From Lachnospiraceae bacterium (GTDB taxonomy: Bacteria; Bacillota; Clostridia; Lachnospirales; Lachnospiraceae), in the NCBI GenBank assembly GCA_015057625.1, contig SVDZ01000013.1, forward strand, positions 47,642 through 111,641: a DNA stretch of 64,000 nucleotides. The letters are read 5' to 3'. Positions 8,641 through 18,551 of the stretch are shown piece by piece (the stretch's first letter is position 1; each line of letters opens with the position of its first letter). The position numbers were made by a program, and so were the translations under genes. A model generated the notes under the pieces. The model had not been told where the DNA came from. It saw nothing but the letters and a program-made list of their open reading frames with translations, and made no database searches.

Positions 8641-9108
8641 ATGTCAAAGAGAGAAGATTACGAAAGCCGCACAGAAAAACTCTTAGAGCCTATCGTAGCT
8701 GAATGGGATTTTGAGATTGTTGATGTGGAGTATGTAAAAGAAGGCAGTAATTGGTATTTGAGAGCTTACATTGATAAGCCGGGTGGTATCACAATTGATG
8801 ATCTTGAAAAAGTCAGCAGAATTCTCAGTGATAAGCTGGATGAAGAAGATTTCATCAGTGATGCGTATATTTTGGAAGTGAGTTCGCCGGGACTTGGCAG
8901 ACCGCTTAAGAAGGAAAAGGATTTTGAGCGTAGTATAGGAGAAGAGGTAGAAGTTTTCCTGTATAAAGCTATCAATAAACAAAAACAGTTTGTAGGACTG
9001 TTGAAGTCATATAACAATGAAGGATTTACAATTGAGACAGAATCTGGTGAGGAAATGGAATTCAATAAGAAAGAAGTTGCACTTGTCAGACTTTCAATTG
9101 ATTTCTAA
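8641..9108 (+). CDS. rimP: Ribosome maturation factor RimP
   Basis: 155 residues, the usual RimP (YlxS/YhbC) size. The N-terminal alpha/beta domain begins EKLLEPIVAEWDFEIVDVEYVKEGSNWYLRAYIDKPGGI. It contains the family signature YILEVSSPGLGRPLKKEKDFER near residue 80, and a C-terminal SH3-like domain follows. RimP assists 30S subunit assembly. AAGGAGG lies 7 nt before the ATG. It is first in the operon and 23 nt before nusA. Confidence 0.97.
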   Translation: MSKREDYESRTEKLLEPIVAEWDFEIVDVEYVKEGSNWYLRAYIDKPGGITIDDLEKVSRILSDKLDEEDFISDAYILEVSSPGLGRPLKKEKDFERSIGEEVEVFLYKAINKQKQFVGLLKSYNNEGFTIETESGEEMEFNKKEVALVRLSIDF

Positions 9109-9131
9109 ACAGATAAGGAGGATAAAGGAAA

Positions 9132-10370
9132 ATGGCTAAGCAGAGCGAATTAATTTTGGCGCTTGATGTGTTAGAAAAAGAAAAAGGTATTGATAAGGAA
9201 GTTATATTTGAAGCGATTGAGACATCTCTTCTCAGCGCATACAAAACAAATTATGACAAAGCAGAAAACGTAAATGTAGTGATGGACAGAGTCACCGGTG
9301 AGTTTCATGTTTACTCAGTTAAAGAAATCGTTGAGAATGTAGAAAATCCAATCACTCAGATTTCGGTTGAAAAAGCAAAAGAGATAAACAAAAAAGCTGA
9401 TCTTGGAGAGACAGTAAACGTGGAAATTTATCCAAAAGATTTTGGACGTATTGCTGCATCAAACGCAAAGCAGACTATTTTACAGAAAATCAGAGAAGAA
9501 GAGAGAAGAGCAATATACTCTGCATTCGATGATAAGGAGCAGGATATCGTTACAGGTATTGTTCAGAAGGTTAACGACAGAAGTATCGGAATTAAGCTTG
9601 GACAGTTAGATGTAGTTCTCACAGAGAGAGAACAGGTTGCTACTGAAAAGTTCAAACCTACAGACAGAATTAAAGTATATATTACAGAAATCAGAAAAGA
9701 CCCTAACAACGGAAAAGGAAATAAGATTCTTATTTCACGTACTCATCCTGGGCTTGTTAAGAGATTATTTGAGAGTGAAGTTGCAGAGATTAAAGACGGA
9801 ACTGTTGAAATTAAGAACATTTCCCGTGAAGCAGGTTCAAGAACAAAGATGGCTGTTTACTCAAAAGATCCAAATGTAGATGCTGTCGGAGCATGTGTAG
9901 GTGTAAACGGTGCGAGAGTAAATGCAGTTGTTGAAGAACTCCAGGGCGAGAAAATTGATATTATCGAGTGGAATGAAAACCCTGCTATTCTCATTGAGAA
10001 TGCCCTTAGCCCATCTAAGGTTGTTTCAGTATTAGCTGATCCTGATGAGAAAACTGCACTTGTAGTTGTTCCTGATTTCCAACTTTCTCTTGCAATCGGT
10101 AAGGAAGGACAGAATGCAAGACTTGCTGCAAAACTTACAGGATTCAAGATTGACATCAAGAGTGAGAGTCAGGCTAAAGAAGAGGGGATTCAGTACATCT
10201 TCGATGATGATGATTACTATGATGATGACGAGTACTATGATGATGATGAGTACTACGATGAGGAAGAGTACGATGAGTACGCTGACGATGATTCAGATGA
10301 AGAAATCGAAGACGTTGAAGAGGAAGAAACAGAAGAAGACGTTGAAGATATTGAAGATATAGAAGAGTAG
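9132..10370 (+). CDS. nusA: Transcription termination/antitermination factor NusA with acidic C-terminal tail
   Basis: Standard order: N-terminal RNA-polymerase-binding domain (1-125), S1 domain (about 135-200, DIVTGIVQKVNDRSIGIKLG) and two KH domains (the second has the GKEGQNARLAAKLTGFKIDI stretch near residue 320). From about residue 352 to 412 the protein is almost only Asp, Glu and Tyr, a low-complexity acidic tail that Bacillus NusA lacks. NusA stimulates pausing and intrinsic termination. That fits the hairpin in this operon's own leader. AAGGAGG precedes the start. Confidence 0.97.
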   Translation: MAKQSELILALDVLEKEKGIDKEVIFEAIETSLLSAYKTNYDKAENVNVVMDRVTGEFHVYSVKEIVENVENPITQISVEKAKEINKKADLGETVNVEIYPKDFGRIAASNAKQTILQKIREEERRAIYSAFDDKEQDIVTGIVQKVNDRSIGIKLGQLDVVLTEREQVATEKFKPTDRIKVYITEIRKDPNNGKGNKILISRTHPGLVKRLFESEVAEIKDGTVEIKNISREAGSRTKMAVYSKDPNVDAVGACVGVNGARVNAVVEELQGEKIDIIEWNENPAILIENALSPSKVVSVLADPDEKTALVVVPDFQLSLAIGKEGQNARLAAKLTGFKIDIKSESQAKEEGIQYIFDDDDYYDDDEYYDDDEYYDEEEYDEYADDDSDEEIEDVEEEETEEDVEDIEDIEE

Positions 10371-10381
10371 AGAGGAATTCA

Positions 10382-10657
10382 ATGGGACAGACAAAGAAAG
10401 TTCCTATGCGCCAGTGTTTAGGCTGCAGGGAAATGAAAAATAAAAAAGATCTTATCAGGATTATAAAGACAAAAGAAAATGAATTTTTTGTAGATGTTAC
10501 AGGAAAGAAAAATGGAAGAGGCGCATATATTTGTAATTCCATGGAATGCTTTTGTCAGGCAAAGAAGAGCAAGGCACTTGAGAGATCATTTAAAATGACT
10601 ATCCCGGATGAAGTGTATGAGGCTCTCGAGAAAGAATTAGGTGGAGCAGATGAATAA
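10382..10657 (+). CDS. ylxR: YlxR family RNA-binding protein (RNase P modulator family)
   Basis: 91 residues. The family signature is visible: VPMRQCLGCREMKNKKDLIRI at the N-terminus and GRGAYICNSMECF in the middle. YlxR proteins are small basic RNA-binding proteins always found between nusA and infB. Recent work renames the family RnpM, for its effect on RNase P; I cannot judge this from sequence. It starts 11 nt after nusA, and its stop codon overlaps the start of the following gene. Confidence 0.95.
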   Translation: MGQTKKVPMRQCLGCREMKNKKDLIRIIKTKENEFFVDVTGKKNGRGAYICNSMECFCQAKKSKALERSFKMTIPDEVYEALEKELGGADE

Positions 10658-10958
10658 AGGATTATCAATGGTGGGGCTTGCCACAAGGGCGAGAGGAACT
10701 GTTTCCGGAGAGTTTGCAACAGAGAAAGCCATAAAAGAGAAAAAAGCAAAACTGGTTATAGTTGCGACGGACGCATCTGACAACACAAAAAAGTTATTTA
10801 AAAATAAATGTGAATTTTACAATGTACCATTCTTCATTGTTGGAAATAAAGAAGAGTTGGGAAAAGTAACAGGTAGTGTTATGAGAGCTTCCTTAGCGGT
10901 TACCGACGGAAGATTTTCAGAGAACATTATTGAAAAATTGAAACAAGATGAGATTTAA
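10650..10958 (+). CDS. ylxQ: L7Ae/L30e family ribosomal-type protein YlxQ
   Basis: About 102 residues with the L7Ae fold. It begins MNKGLSMVGLATRARGTVSGEFATEKAIKEKKAKLVIVATDAS, as in other YlxQ proteins that bind kink-turn RNA. I start it at ATG 10650, which overlaps the ylxR stop by 8 nt and matches the family N-terminus. A GTG at 10641 and an ATG at 10668 (with AAAGGA upstream) are alternatives. It is translationally coupled to ylxR and is followed by infB after 16 nt. Confidence 0.92.
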   Translation: MNKGLSMVGLATRARGTVSGEFATEKAIKEKKAKLVIVATDASDNTKKLFKNKCEFYNVPFFIVGNKEELGKVTGSVMRASLAVTDGRFSENIIEKLKQDEI

Positions 10959-10974
10959 GTTTGGAGGTAAATAG

Positions 10975-13900
10975 ATGGCAAAAATGAAAGTTCATGAATT
11001 GGCAAAAGAATTAGGAATTCAGAGCAAGGACATTTGCCAGGCATTGCTTGAAAAGGGCGTTGAGTTAAAACCTCAGAGTGCCATTTCAGATGAGGATGCA
11101 CAGTATATAAGAAATAAATATTCTAATAATACAGATACTGTAAAGGTAAGTGAGAAAGAAGAGCCAAAGAAAGAAAAGGCTCCTAAAGAAGAAAAGAAGG
11201 CTGAAGCTAAAGCTGAGACTAAAGAAGAGAAAAAAGAAGATAATAAAGACGAGGCAAAAGATGATGCTAAGGCAGAAGTAAAGCCGAAGAGAATTATTAC
11301 AACAAGAGGTGTTGTAAGACCAGAGGGAGAGAGAAAGAGAAGACCACGTCCTGATGGCGAACATGCAAAGAAACCTGTACAGAACGAACCTAAAAAGAAA
11401 ATTAATATGGAAGAAAAGTTCGCTCAGGCTCTTGGAAGATTCGATAAGAAGGAAGAAAAGAAAGAAGAAAAGCCTGCAGTTGAGGTAACACCTGTAGTGG
11501 AGACAAAGGTTGAACCAAAAGTTGAAGTAAAGGAAGAAATAAAAACTGAAGTTAAAACTGAAACTAAGGTAGAGCCAAAGGTTGAGACAAAAGAACAGAC
11601 TGAGAATGTTAAAACAGAAGAAAAAAATGTTCAGCCTAAAGAAAATGTCAAGACTGAGGGAACAAAACAGGCTAATACTGTAGTTGATGAAAAGCCTGCT
11701 TTTGATAAGAACAGAAATCGTGATAACAGAAACCGCGATAACAGAAATAACGACAGAAACAGTGACTTTAGAAACCGTGACAACAGAAATAACGACAGAA
11801 ACGGTGACTTTAGAAACCGCGACAACAGAAATAACGACAGAAACGGTGATTTCAGAAACCGCGACAACAGAAATAATGACAGAAACGGTGACTTCAGAAA
11901 TCGCGACAACAGAAATAATGACAGAAACGGTGACTTTAGAAACCGCGACAACAGAAACAATGACAGAAACGGTGACTTTAGAAATCGTGATAACAGAAAC
12001 AACGACAGAAATGGTGATTTCAGAAATAATGACAGAAATTCTGATAACAGAAATCAGAGACCTAATGACAGAAGAAGACAGCAGGAACCTGTTGCTGAAA
12101 CTGTAATGCAGGATAAGGACAGAAAAGCAAGAGAAAACAAACTTCGCCAGGATAAGCAGGACAGAAATAAAAAGAACTACGAAGATGGACAGAGAGGCGG
12201 AAAGAATGGTAGAGGTATGCAGCTTCAGCATAAGAGCATGCTTCAGAAACCACAGAAAAAGAAAGAAGAAAAGAAAGAAGAAATTAAGGTTATTTCTATT
12301 CCTGAAGTACTCACAATCGGAGAACTTGCAGAGAAGATGAAGATGCAGCCTTCTTCAATCATTAAAAAGTTATTCCTCGAAGGAAAGATGGTTACAGTAA
12401 ACAGTGAGGTTGATTTTGCAACTGCAGAAGAAATCGCAATGGGATTTGAAATCATGTGCGAAGAGGAAGAAAAGGTTGATGTAATTGAAGAATTATTAAA
12501 AGAAGAAGATGACGCAGAAGAGACATTAGTTAAGAGACCACCTGTAGTCTGCGTAATGGGTCACGTTGACCATGGTAAAACATCACTTCTTGATGCAATT
12601 AAAGAAACTAATGTAATTTCACAGGAAGCCGGCGGTATCACACAGCATATCGGTGCTTATATGGTTGAGATTAACGGTGAGAAGATTACATTCCTTGATA
12701 CACCTGGACATGAGGCATTTACAGCAATGCGTATGCGTGGTGCACAGTCTACAGATATCGCTATCTTAGTTGTAGCGGCAGACGACGGTGTAATGCCACA
12801 GACAATCGAGGCTATTAACCATGCCAAGGCAGCAGATATCGAAATAATTGTTGCTATCAACAAGATTGATAAGCCGGGTGCAAATATTGACAGAGTTAAG
12901 CAGGAACTTACAGAGTACGGCCTTATAGCTGAAGACTGGGGTGGAAATACTATTATGGTACCTGTATCAGCTCATACAAAAGAGGGTATTGATACATTGC
13001 TTGAGATGGTAATTCTCCAGGCTGACGTATTAGAGCTTAAGGCTAATCCTAACAGACTTGTAAGAGGTCTTATTATTGAAGCTAAACTTGATAAGGGTAA
13101 AGGTTCAGTTGCAACTGTTCTTGTTCAGAAGGGAACACTCCATGTAGGAGATCATGTGGCAGCAGGTTCAAATTACGGACGTGTAAGAGCTATGGTTGAT
13201 GACAAGGGTAAACAGGTTAAATCTGCAACACCTTCAACACCTGTTAAGATCCTTGGATTAAACGGTGTACCAAACGCAGGTGAGGTATTAGTATCTACTG
13301 AGACTGCAAATGAGGCAAGAAGCTTTGCTGAGACATTCATCAAAGAGGGAAGAGAGAAACTTCTTGAGGGAACAAAATACAGACTTTCTCTTGATGATCT
13401 TAACTCACAGATTGAAGCAGGAAATCTTAAGGAACTCAACCTTATCATCAAGGCTGACGTTCAGGGTTCTGTTGAGGCTATCAAGCAGAGCATGCTTAAA
13501 CTTTCAAATGAAGAAGTTGAAATTAAAGTTATACACGGTGGCGTTGGTGCCATTAATGAATCTGACGTAATTCTTGCATCAGCATCAAATGCTATCATTA
13601 TCGGATTTAATGTAAAACCTGATAATCAGGCACAGGATGTAGCTGACAGAGAACAGGTTGATGTAAGACTTTACAGCGTAATCTACAGTGCAATCGAAGA
13701 TGTAGAGAAGGCTATGAAGGGAATGCTTGATCCTGTTTACGAAGAAAAGATTATCGGTCATGCAGAGATTCGTCAGATATTCAAAGCATCAGGAATCGGA
13801 AATATCGCAGGTTCATATGTCCTTGACGGTATTTTTGAGAGAGGATGCGAGGTTAGAATTACAAGAGAAGGAGAGCAGATCTTCGAGGGACCACTTGCTT

Positions 13901-14034
13901 CACTTAAGAGATTTAAAGATGATGTTAAGGAAGTTAAGTCAGGTTTCGAGTGTGGTCTTGTATTCGAGAAATTTAATGATATTGCAGAAGGCGATATGGT
14001 AGAAGCTTATAAGATGGTAGAAGTGCCAAGATAG
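10975..14034 (+). CDS. infB: Translation initiation factor IF-2 with repetitive N-terminal region
   Basis: 1,019 residues, long for IF-2. Layout: a short IF2_N-type domain (1-50); a Lys/Glu/Pro/Ala-rich linker; a perfect-looking tandem repeat of 14 residues ([14 protein letters not shown] type, residues 252-349, seven copies); a second IF2_N domain (about 442-490); then the GTPase core with GHVDHGKT from residue 529, DTPGHEAF and NKID, and domains II-IV. It places initiator tRNA on the 30S subunit. The N-terminal expansion is species-specific, and the catalytic part is intact. GGAGG lies 7 nt before the start. Confidence 0.98.
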   Translation: MAKMKVHELAKELGIQSKDICQALLEKGVELKPQSAISDEDAQYIRNKYSNNTDTVKVSEKEEPKKEKAPKEEKKAEAKAETKEEKKEDNKDEAKDDAKAEVKPKRIITTRGVVRPEGERKRRPRPDGEHAKKPVQNEPKKKINMEEKFAQALGRFDKKEEKKEEKPAVEVTPVVETKVEPKVEVKEEIKTEVKTETKVEPKVETKEQTENVKTEEKNVQPKENVKTEGTKQANTVVDEKPAFDKNRNRDNRNRDNRNNDRNSDFRNRDNRNNDRNGDFRNRDNRNNDRNGDFRNRDNRNNDRNGDFRNRDNRNNDRNGDFRNRDNRNNDRNGDFRNRDNRNNDRNGDFRNNDRNSDNRNQRPNDRRRQQEPVAETVMQDKDRKARENKLRQDKQDRNKKNYEDGQRGGKNGRGMQLQHKSMLQKPQKKKEEKKEEIKVISIPEVLTIGELAEKMKMQPSSIIKKLFLEGKMVTVNSEVDFATAEEIAMGFEIMCEEEEKVDVIEELLKEEDDAEETLVKRPPVVCVMGHVDHGKTSLLDAIKETNVISQEAGGITQHIGAYMVEINGEKITFLDTPGHEAFTAMRMRGAQSTDIAILVVAADDGVMPQTIEAINHAKAADIEIIVAINKIDKPGANIDRVKQELTEYGLIAEDWGGNTIMVPVSAHTKEGIDTLLEMVILQADVLELKANPNRLVRGLIIEAKLDKGKGSVATVLVQKGTLHVGDHVAAGSNYGRVRAMVDDKGKQVKSATPSTPVKILGLNGVPNAGEVLVSTETANEARSFAETFIKEGREKLLEGTKYRLSLDDLNSQIEAGNLKELNLIIKADVQGSVEAIKQSMLKLSNEEVEIKVIHGGVGAINESDVILASASNAIIIGFNVKPDNQAQDVADREQVDVRLYSVIYSAIEDVEKAMKGMLDPVYEEKIIGHAEIRQIFKASGIGNIAGSYVLDGIFERGCEVRITREGEQIFEGPLASLKRFKDDVKEVKSGFECGLVFEKFNDIAEGDMVEAYKMVEVPR
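11728..12021 (+). repeat. 42-nt coding tandem repeat inside infB (7 copies)
   Basis: Seven in-frame 42-nt units start at 11728 and repeat every 42 nt, each encoding [14 protein letters not shown], with x Ser in the first copy and Gly in the other six. Most base differences are synonymous third-position changes, so the protein repeat is being kept. The stretch is a likely site of length variation between strains. Confidence 0.95.
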
Positions 14035-14042
14035 GATGGACT

Positions 14043-14441
14043 ATGAGAAAGAATAGTATCAAAAATACTCGAATTAACGGCGAGGTTCAAAAGGAATTAA
14101 GCAATATTATTCGAAGTGAAATAAAAGATCCAAGAATTGGAATCATGACAAGTGTTACAGCTGTTGAGGTCGCACCTGACCTCAAACACTGTAAGGCTTA
14201 TATCAGTGTTTTGGGAGATGACAAGGCAAAAGCTGATACTCTTGCAGGACTTAAGAGTGCAGAAGGATATATCAGAAGACAGCTTGCTCACTCTATTAAC
14301 TTAAGAAATACACCGGAGATTTCATTCGTTATTGACGAATCAATTGAGTACGGTGTAAAGATGTCAAAGATGATTGATGATGTTACAAAATCTCTTCATG
14401 ATAAGGAAAATGAAGAGGTGGAGGAAAATACAGAAGAATAA
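14043..14441 (+). CDS. rbfA: Ribosome-binding factor A
   Basis: 132 residues with the KH-like RbfA fold: RINGEVQKELSNIIRSEIKDPRIGIMTSVTAVEVAPDLKHCKAYISVLG. It acts in late 30S maturation and cold adaptation. It follows infB after 8 nt, its canonical place. The tail after residue 120 is acidic. Confidence 0.97.
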   Translation: MRKNSIKNTRINGEVQKELSNIIRSEIKDPRIGIMTSVTAVEVAPDLKHCKAYISVLGDDKAKADTLAGLKSAEGYIRRQLAHSINLRNTPEISFVIDESIEYGVKMSKMIDDVTKSLHDKENEEVEENTEE

Positions 14442-14466
14442 TCTTTGCCGGACAGGAGAGAACAGT

Positions 14467-15426
14467 ATGGAGAAATTAAAAGAGATAATTGGTGATGCAA
14501 GAACAGTAGGTATTACAGGTCACACAAGACCTGACGGTGACTGTATTGGATCTTGCATTGGAACATACAATTATATAATCAAAAATTTTCCTGATGTTGA
14601 TGTCAGAGTGTATCTTGAATATGTCGACGACAAATTCAAATTGATAGATAACACAGATAAAATTATAACAACCGGATATGATGGAACAGAGTTTGATTTG
14701 TTTATCGCTCTTGATTCGGGAGATACAGACAGACTTGGAATTAATAAGCCTTTCTTTGAAAATGCAAAGAGAACTCTCTGTGTGGATCATCATATCAGCA
14801 ATAAAGGTTTTGCGGATATTAATTATATTCTTCCAAAATCTTCCTCTGCATGTGAGGTTCTCTATGATTTGTTGGATGATGAATGTATAGACCTTGCAAC
14901 AGCCAAGGCTATGTATATGGGAATCGCTCATGATTCAGGCTGCTTTAGATATAGCAGCACTTCTCCAAATACAATGAGAGTTGCAGCAAATCTCATGGAA
15001 AAGGGAATTGATGTAAATGAATTGTTGGAGAAGACTTACTACAGTAAATCATATGAGCAGCAGCAGATTACAGCAAAGCTTATGCTTGACAGCAAAAGAA
15101 TTGTGGATGGAAAATGCATTTACTCATATGCCACAAAAGAATTGATGGATCGTTACGGCGTAACTAATCATGACTTGGATGCGGTAGTGAGCGAACTTAG
15201 AAATATTCAGGGCGTTGAATGTGCAGTATTTATGTACGAGTTAGGACCAAATCATTACAAGGTAAGTATGAGGTCCAATACATATGTGGATGTGAGCAAA
15301 GTTGCAGTTGAGTTTGGCGGTGGAGGACATATCCGCGCAGCCGGATTTGATACAGATGGAACAGCTGAGGAAATAATTGACAAGGTTACTTCAAAACTTG
15401 AAGTGCAGATCCGTGAAATTTGTTAA
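14467..15426 (+). CDS. nrnA: Bifunctional oligoribonuclease/PAP phosphatase NrnA (DHH/DHHA1)
   Basis: 319 residues. DHH phosphoesterase motifs are in order: GHTRPDGDCIGS (about 20), ALDSGDTDRL (about 87), the DHH-type motif VDHHISN (about 107) and a C-terminal DHHA1 with GGGGHIRAAG near residue 290. The family degrades short oligonucleotides and dephosphorylates 3'-phosphoadenosine 5'-phosphate. An open frame continues upstream into rbfA, but ATG 14467 with GGAG 8 nt before it fits the family start. It sits between rbfA and truB. Confidence 0.96.
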   Translation: MEKLKEIIGDARTVGITGHTRPDGDCIGSCIGTYNYIIKNFPDVDVRVYLEYVDDKFKLIDNTDKIITTGYDGTEFDLFIALDSGDTDRLGINKPFFENAKRTLCVDHHISNKGFADINYILPKSSSACEVLYDLLDDECIDLATAKAMYMGIAHDSGCFRYSSTSPNTMRVAANLMEKGIDVNELLEKTYYSKSYEQQQITAKLMLDSKRIVDGKCIYSYATKELMDRYGVTNHDLDAVVSELRNIQGVECAVFMYELGPNHYKVSMRSNTYVDVSKVAVEFGGGGHIRAAGFDTDGTAEEIIDKVTSKLEVQIREIC

Positions 15427-15445
15427 GGAATGAAAGGTTAATAAC

Positions 15446-16354
15446 ATGATAGATGGAGTTTTGAATGTTTATAAGGAACCTGGCTATACGTCATTTGATG
15501 TTGTGGCCAAACTTAGAGGCGTTTTGAAACAAAAAAAGATAGGCCACATGGGAACTCTTGATCCTGAAGCGGTTGGTGTGTTGCCGGTGTGTCTTGGAAA
15601 AGCAACAAAACTCTGCGATATGCTGTCTGCACAGGACAAGGTATACAAAGCTACAATGCTTTTAGGCGTTGAGACAGATACACAGGATGCCACAGGAACT
15701 GTGTTAAACAGTGTGGAAGAGAGTGAAGTGTTAAAGATACCTGAGACTACATTGTTTCAGGTGATTAAGAGTTACATAGGCGATTACGATCAGGTTCCGC
15801 CAATGTATTCAGCTATAAAAATAAATGGTCAGAAGCTTTATGAACTTGCAAGGAAAGGGAAGACTGTTGACCGCCCTGCAAGAAGAGTAAAGATTATAGA
15901 TATTACCATTACAAATATCGAATTGCCAAGAGTTGAGATGATAGTAAAATGTTCAAAAGGAACATATATCAGAACATTGTGTCATGACATTGGAAAGGAT
16001 CTTGGATGTGGAGCGTGTATGGAAAAACTCCTTCGTTCAAGTGTAGAGAGATTTGATGTGGAGGAGAGTCTTACCATTGATCAGATAAAAGAATTGTTTG
16101 ATTCAGGAAGACTTCAGGAAAAACTGGTTCCTGTAGATGAAATGTTAAATGAATATTCTAAATGTGTAATAGCGAAAGAAAACAGCAAGCTCATTTACAA
16201 TGGAAACAAGTTTGGACCAAGCGCAACGCTGCTTAAGATGAACCACAGTCATAATCAAAAAATTCGTGTATATGATTATGAAGGCAATTTCGTGGGAGTT
16301 TACAAGTATGACGGTGAAGACAAAGTGTACAAGCCGGTAAAGATGTTTTTGTAA
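15446..16354 (+). CDS. truB: tRNA pseudouridine(55) synthase TruB
   Basis: 302 residues. The N-terminus MIDGVLNVYKEPGYTSFDVV and the motif HMGTLDPEAVGVLP with catalytic Asp39 identify TruB, which makes pseudouridine 55 in the T loop of tRNAs. Later motifs are also present (VPPMYSAIKINGQKLYELAR and CSKGTYIRTLCHDIG). It lies between nrnA and ribF, as in other Firmicutes. Confidence 0.97.
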   Translation: MIDGVLNVYKEPGYTSFDVVAKLRGVLKQKKIGHMGTLDPEAVGVLPVCLGKATKLCDMLSAQDKVYKATMLLGVETDTQDATGTVLNSVEESEVLKIPETTLFQVIKSYIGDYDQVPPMYSAIKINGQKLYELARKGKTVDRPARRVKIIDITITNIELPRVEMIVKCSKGTYIRTLCHDIGKDLGCGACMEKLLRSSVERFDVEESLTIDQIKELFDSGRLQEKLVPVDEMLNEYSKCVIAKENSKLIYNGNKFGPSATLLKMNHSHNQKIRVYDYEGNFVGVYKYDGEDKVYKPVKMFL

Positions 16355-16386
16355 ATCTCAATTGACAATAAATTCAAGGAATAGAC

Positions 16387-17298
16387 ATGGAGATACTGAC
16401 AAATATAAGAGAAGTAAAATTGAATAGCACCATTGTGACGGTTGGAAAATTCGACGGGCTTCACAAAGGACATGCAAAATTGTTTGATGTATTGTCGAAG
16501 GTCTCAGAAAACAGAGATAAGGTCGTTTTGACATTTGAGGCAAAGCCTATAGATGTAATCAATAATATGAAGACAAGGACTCTTGTCACAGAAAAAGAAA
16601 AGCAGCTTTTGTGTGAGGCTAAAGGAATTGATTATTATATTTCACTTCCTCTCGATAAGGATTTTCTTGATCTGAGTCCTGAAGCTTTTGTCAAGGATGT
16701 TTTAGTTGATCATCTTGATGTGAGAGTGTTTGTGTGTGGACCGGATTTTACTTTTGGAAAATTTGGAGCCGGAAACGTGAAGCTTTTGCAGAAACTGTCA
16801 AAGTACTATGATTTTGAGGTGGTGGTAGTTGAAAAAGAGCAGTATCACAACTTTGATATAGGAAGTACTGAGATAAGAAAAAAGATTACAGAGGGAAATA
16901 TCGAAGAAGCAAATGAAATGCTTGGGCATTCCTTCAGTGTTATCGGAATAGTTGAAGAGGGCAAAAAGCTTGGAAGAACTATCGGTATTCCCACAGCAAA
17001 TGTTATTCCGGACAGTAAAAAGATACTTCCGCCAAATGGCGCCTATTGCACAAGGGTTATCGTGGATGGAAAGGTGTATGGTGCAGTCAGCAATGTAGGA
17101 GTTAATCCTACGGTGGAGGATGGCAGAAATATCAAAATTGAGAGCCATATATTTGATTTTTCAGGGGATATCTACGGAAAGATTATTAAGATTGAATTTG
17201 TAAAATTCATGAGAAAAGAACAAAAATTTACCGGTGTCGATGAATTGAAAAATCAGATTGAGAATGATATAAAAAATGCAAAAGAAATACTTGCATAA
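16387..17298 (+). CDS. ribF: Bifunctional riboflavin kinase / FAD synthetase
   Basis: 303 residues. The N-terminal nucleotidyltransferase has VTVGKFDGLHKGHAKLF and the substrate motif SSTEIRK-like GSTEIRKKI. The C-terminal flavokinase begins LGRTIGIPTANVIPDSKKILPPNGAYCTRV. It converts riboflavin to FMN and FAD. It is last in the rimP operon, before the rpsO promoter, which overlaps its stop codon. Confidence 0.96.
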   Translation: MEILTNIREVKLNSTIVTVGKFDGLHKGHAKLFDVLSKVSENRDKVVLTFEAKPIDVINNMKTRTLVTEKEKQLLCEAKGIDYYISLPLDKDFLDLSPEAFVKDVLVDHLDVRVFVCGPDFTFGKFGAGNVKLLQKLSKYYDFEVVVVEKEQYHNFDIGSTEIRKKITEGNIEEANEMLGHSFSVIGIVEEGKKLGRTIGIPTANVIPDSKKILPPNGAYCTRVIVDGKVYGAVSNVGVNPTVEDGRNIKIESHIFDFSGDIYGKIIKIEFVKFMRKEQKFTGVDELKNQIENDIKNAKEILA

Positions 17299-17319
17299 CA
17301 TATTTCTTTATGTTATCAT
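17291..17319 (+). promoter_or_regulatory. Promoter of rpsO
   Basis: TTGCAT (17291-17296) and TATCAT (17314-17319) are 17 nt apart, with an upstream TG (extended -10). The -35 box overlaps the end of ribF. Confidence 0.65.
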
Positions 17320-17322
17320 ATC

Positions 17323-17398
17323 GGAGTATGTGAACCTACACTAAGTAATAGGAAACTCCAACCTTTGCTTAAGTGATAGGCGATATTATAATAATTAT
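17323..17398 (+). promoter_or_regulatory. Candidate structured leader of rpsO
   Basis: GGAGT (17323-17327) can pair with ACTCC (17355-17359) around an inner CCTA/TAGG pairing (17335-17338 with 17349-17352). Two similar stretches, TAAGTAATAGG and TAAGTGATAGG, follow one another. S15 autoregulates through its mRNA leader in several phyla by different folds. This may be the local version, but I cannot assign it to a known fold. Confidence 0.4.
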
Positions 17399-17414
17399 TT
17401 AGGAGGAATCAGTT

Positions 17415-17681
17415 ATGATTACAACAGCTAAGAAAGCAGAAATCATCAAAGAGTACGGAAGAACACCTGAAGATACAGGTTCTCCAGAAGTACAGATTGC
17501 TATTTTAACTTTCAGAATCAGAGAGTTAACAGAGCACTTAAAGGTAAACCAGAAGGATCATCACTCAAGACGTGGTATGTACAAGATGATCGGTAAGAGA
17601 AGAGGTTTACTTGATTACTTAAAGAAGACAGATCTTGAAGGCTACAGAGCACTTATCGAGAAATTAGGAATTCGTAAGTAA
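17415..17681 (+). CDS. rpsO: 30S ribosomal protein S15
   Basis: 88 residues, exact family length. [43 protein letters not shown] is the classical S15 core that binds the three-way junction of 16S rRNA. AGGAGG lies 7 nt before the ATG. It has its own promoter and terminator, so it is monocistronic apart from any readthrough from ribF. Confidence 0.99.
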   Translation: MITTAKKAEIIKEYGRTPEDTGSPEVQIAILTFRIRELTEHLKVNQKDHHSRRGMYKMIGKRRGLLDYLKKTDLEGYRALIEKLGIRK

Positions 17682-17702
17682 TTTATATGAATTATATGAA
17701 AG

Positions 17703-17738
17703 AAGCGTTGTACTTTTTGTACAGCGCTTTTCTTGTTT
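17703..17738 (+). terminator. Intrinsic terminator of rpsO
   Basis: AAGCGTTGTAC pairs with GTACAGCGCTT (one G-U) around TTTTT, followed by a T-rich tail. Confidence 0.85.
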
Positions 17739-17820
17739 TAGGGGCATAAATGTTGAACCAAGCCCTCCTCTGTGATAAAGTGAAAAAAGGTTAGTTCGCA
17801 TTGTAGGAAAGGGGAATATT

Positions 17821-18501
17821 GTGCATTATTATATTGGACTTATTTCAGAAGCGGTGATTTTATTTTTGGCAAATATCATTGCCTTAAGATACAAAGAAAT
17901 AAAAGAAGAGAGTACATTTTCACAAAAAGCAGATGTTATCAAAAAGATGGGCAAAAAGGCAAAACTGTATTCAGCGTTTATGTTTGCAGTGCTTTTGATA
18001 ACTGCAGTGGCGCTAATATATTACAGAAGCAGAGAAAATGAATCGCTTGTCTTTGATATGGAGAGATTGTTTCTGATTGCGCTTTTGCTTGTGGCAACAT
18101 TTTATGATTTGAGAGAATATAGGATTCCAAACAAACTCTTGGTTTACGGAACAGGAGTGAGATTGCTGTTTTTGATTCCGGAAATAATATTTGAAAAGAA
18201 GATGCTTATGACGTGGGTATCGGAAGGGATTGCGGTTGTAGCTATGTTTGCTTTGGCAGTATTGATTCTGTTAATTGCAGAAGAGGCGTTCGGTATGGGA
18301 GACATTAAACTGTTTGCGGTTATGGGAGCCTTCCTCGGAATAAGCGGATTGTTTGTTGCAACTTTTTATTCCATCATTGTGGCTGGGATATGTTCCGGAG
18401 TGCTTGTGGTTATAAAGAAAAAGAATATGAAAGACGGAGTGAAATTTGCACCTTTTATATTGATTGGTACATTGGCGGCATTCTTTGTGTTGGGGATTTG
18501 A
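17821..18501 (+). CDS. Prepilin peptidase-like A24 membrane protease
   Basis: 226 residues, about six membrane segments. The two catalytic aspartates of the A24 family are visible in YDLREYRIPN (about residue 99) and GMGDIK (about residue 161). The N-terminal methyltransferase domain of PilD is absent, so it resembles the short CpaA/TadV-type enzymes that cut type IV prepilin or Flp pilin leaders. It starts with GTG 17821, with AAAGGGG upstream. No pilus genes are near. It lies alone between rpsO and pnp, which is an unusual place. Confidence 0.88.
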   Translation: MHYYIGLISEAVILFLANIIALRYKEIKEESTFSQKADVIKKMGKKAKLYSAFMFAVLLITAVALIYYRSRENESLVFDMERLFLIALLLVATFYDLREYRIPNKLLVYGTGVRLLFLIPEIIFEKKMLMTWVSEGIAVVAMFALAVLILLIAEEAFGMGDIKLFAVMGAFLGISGLFVATFYSIIVAGICSGVLVVIKKKNMKDGVKFAPFILIGTLAAFFVLGI

Positions 18502-18551
18502 GTTTTGGGAAAAGAGTTAATTATATATGAGTAATATAACTAAGTGAAGGC

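Noticed and set aside
11086..12231. 381-codon minus-strand ORF opposite infB
   Set aside because: It is a low-complexity shadow of the Lys/Glu-rich linker and the 42-nt repeat of infB, with no ribosome-binding site.
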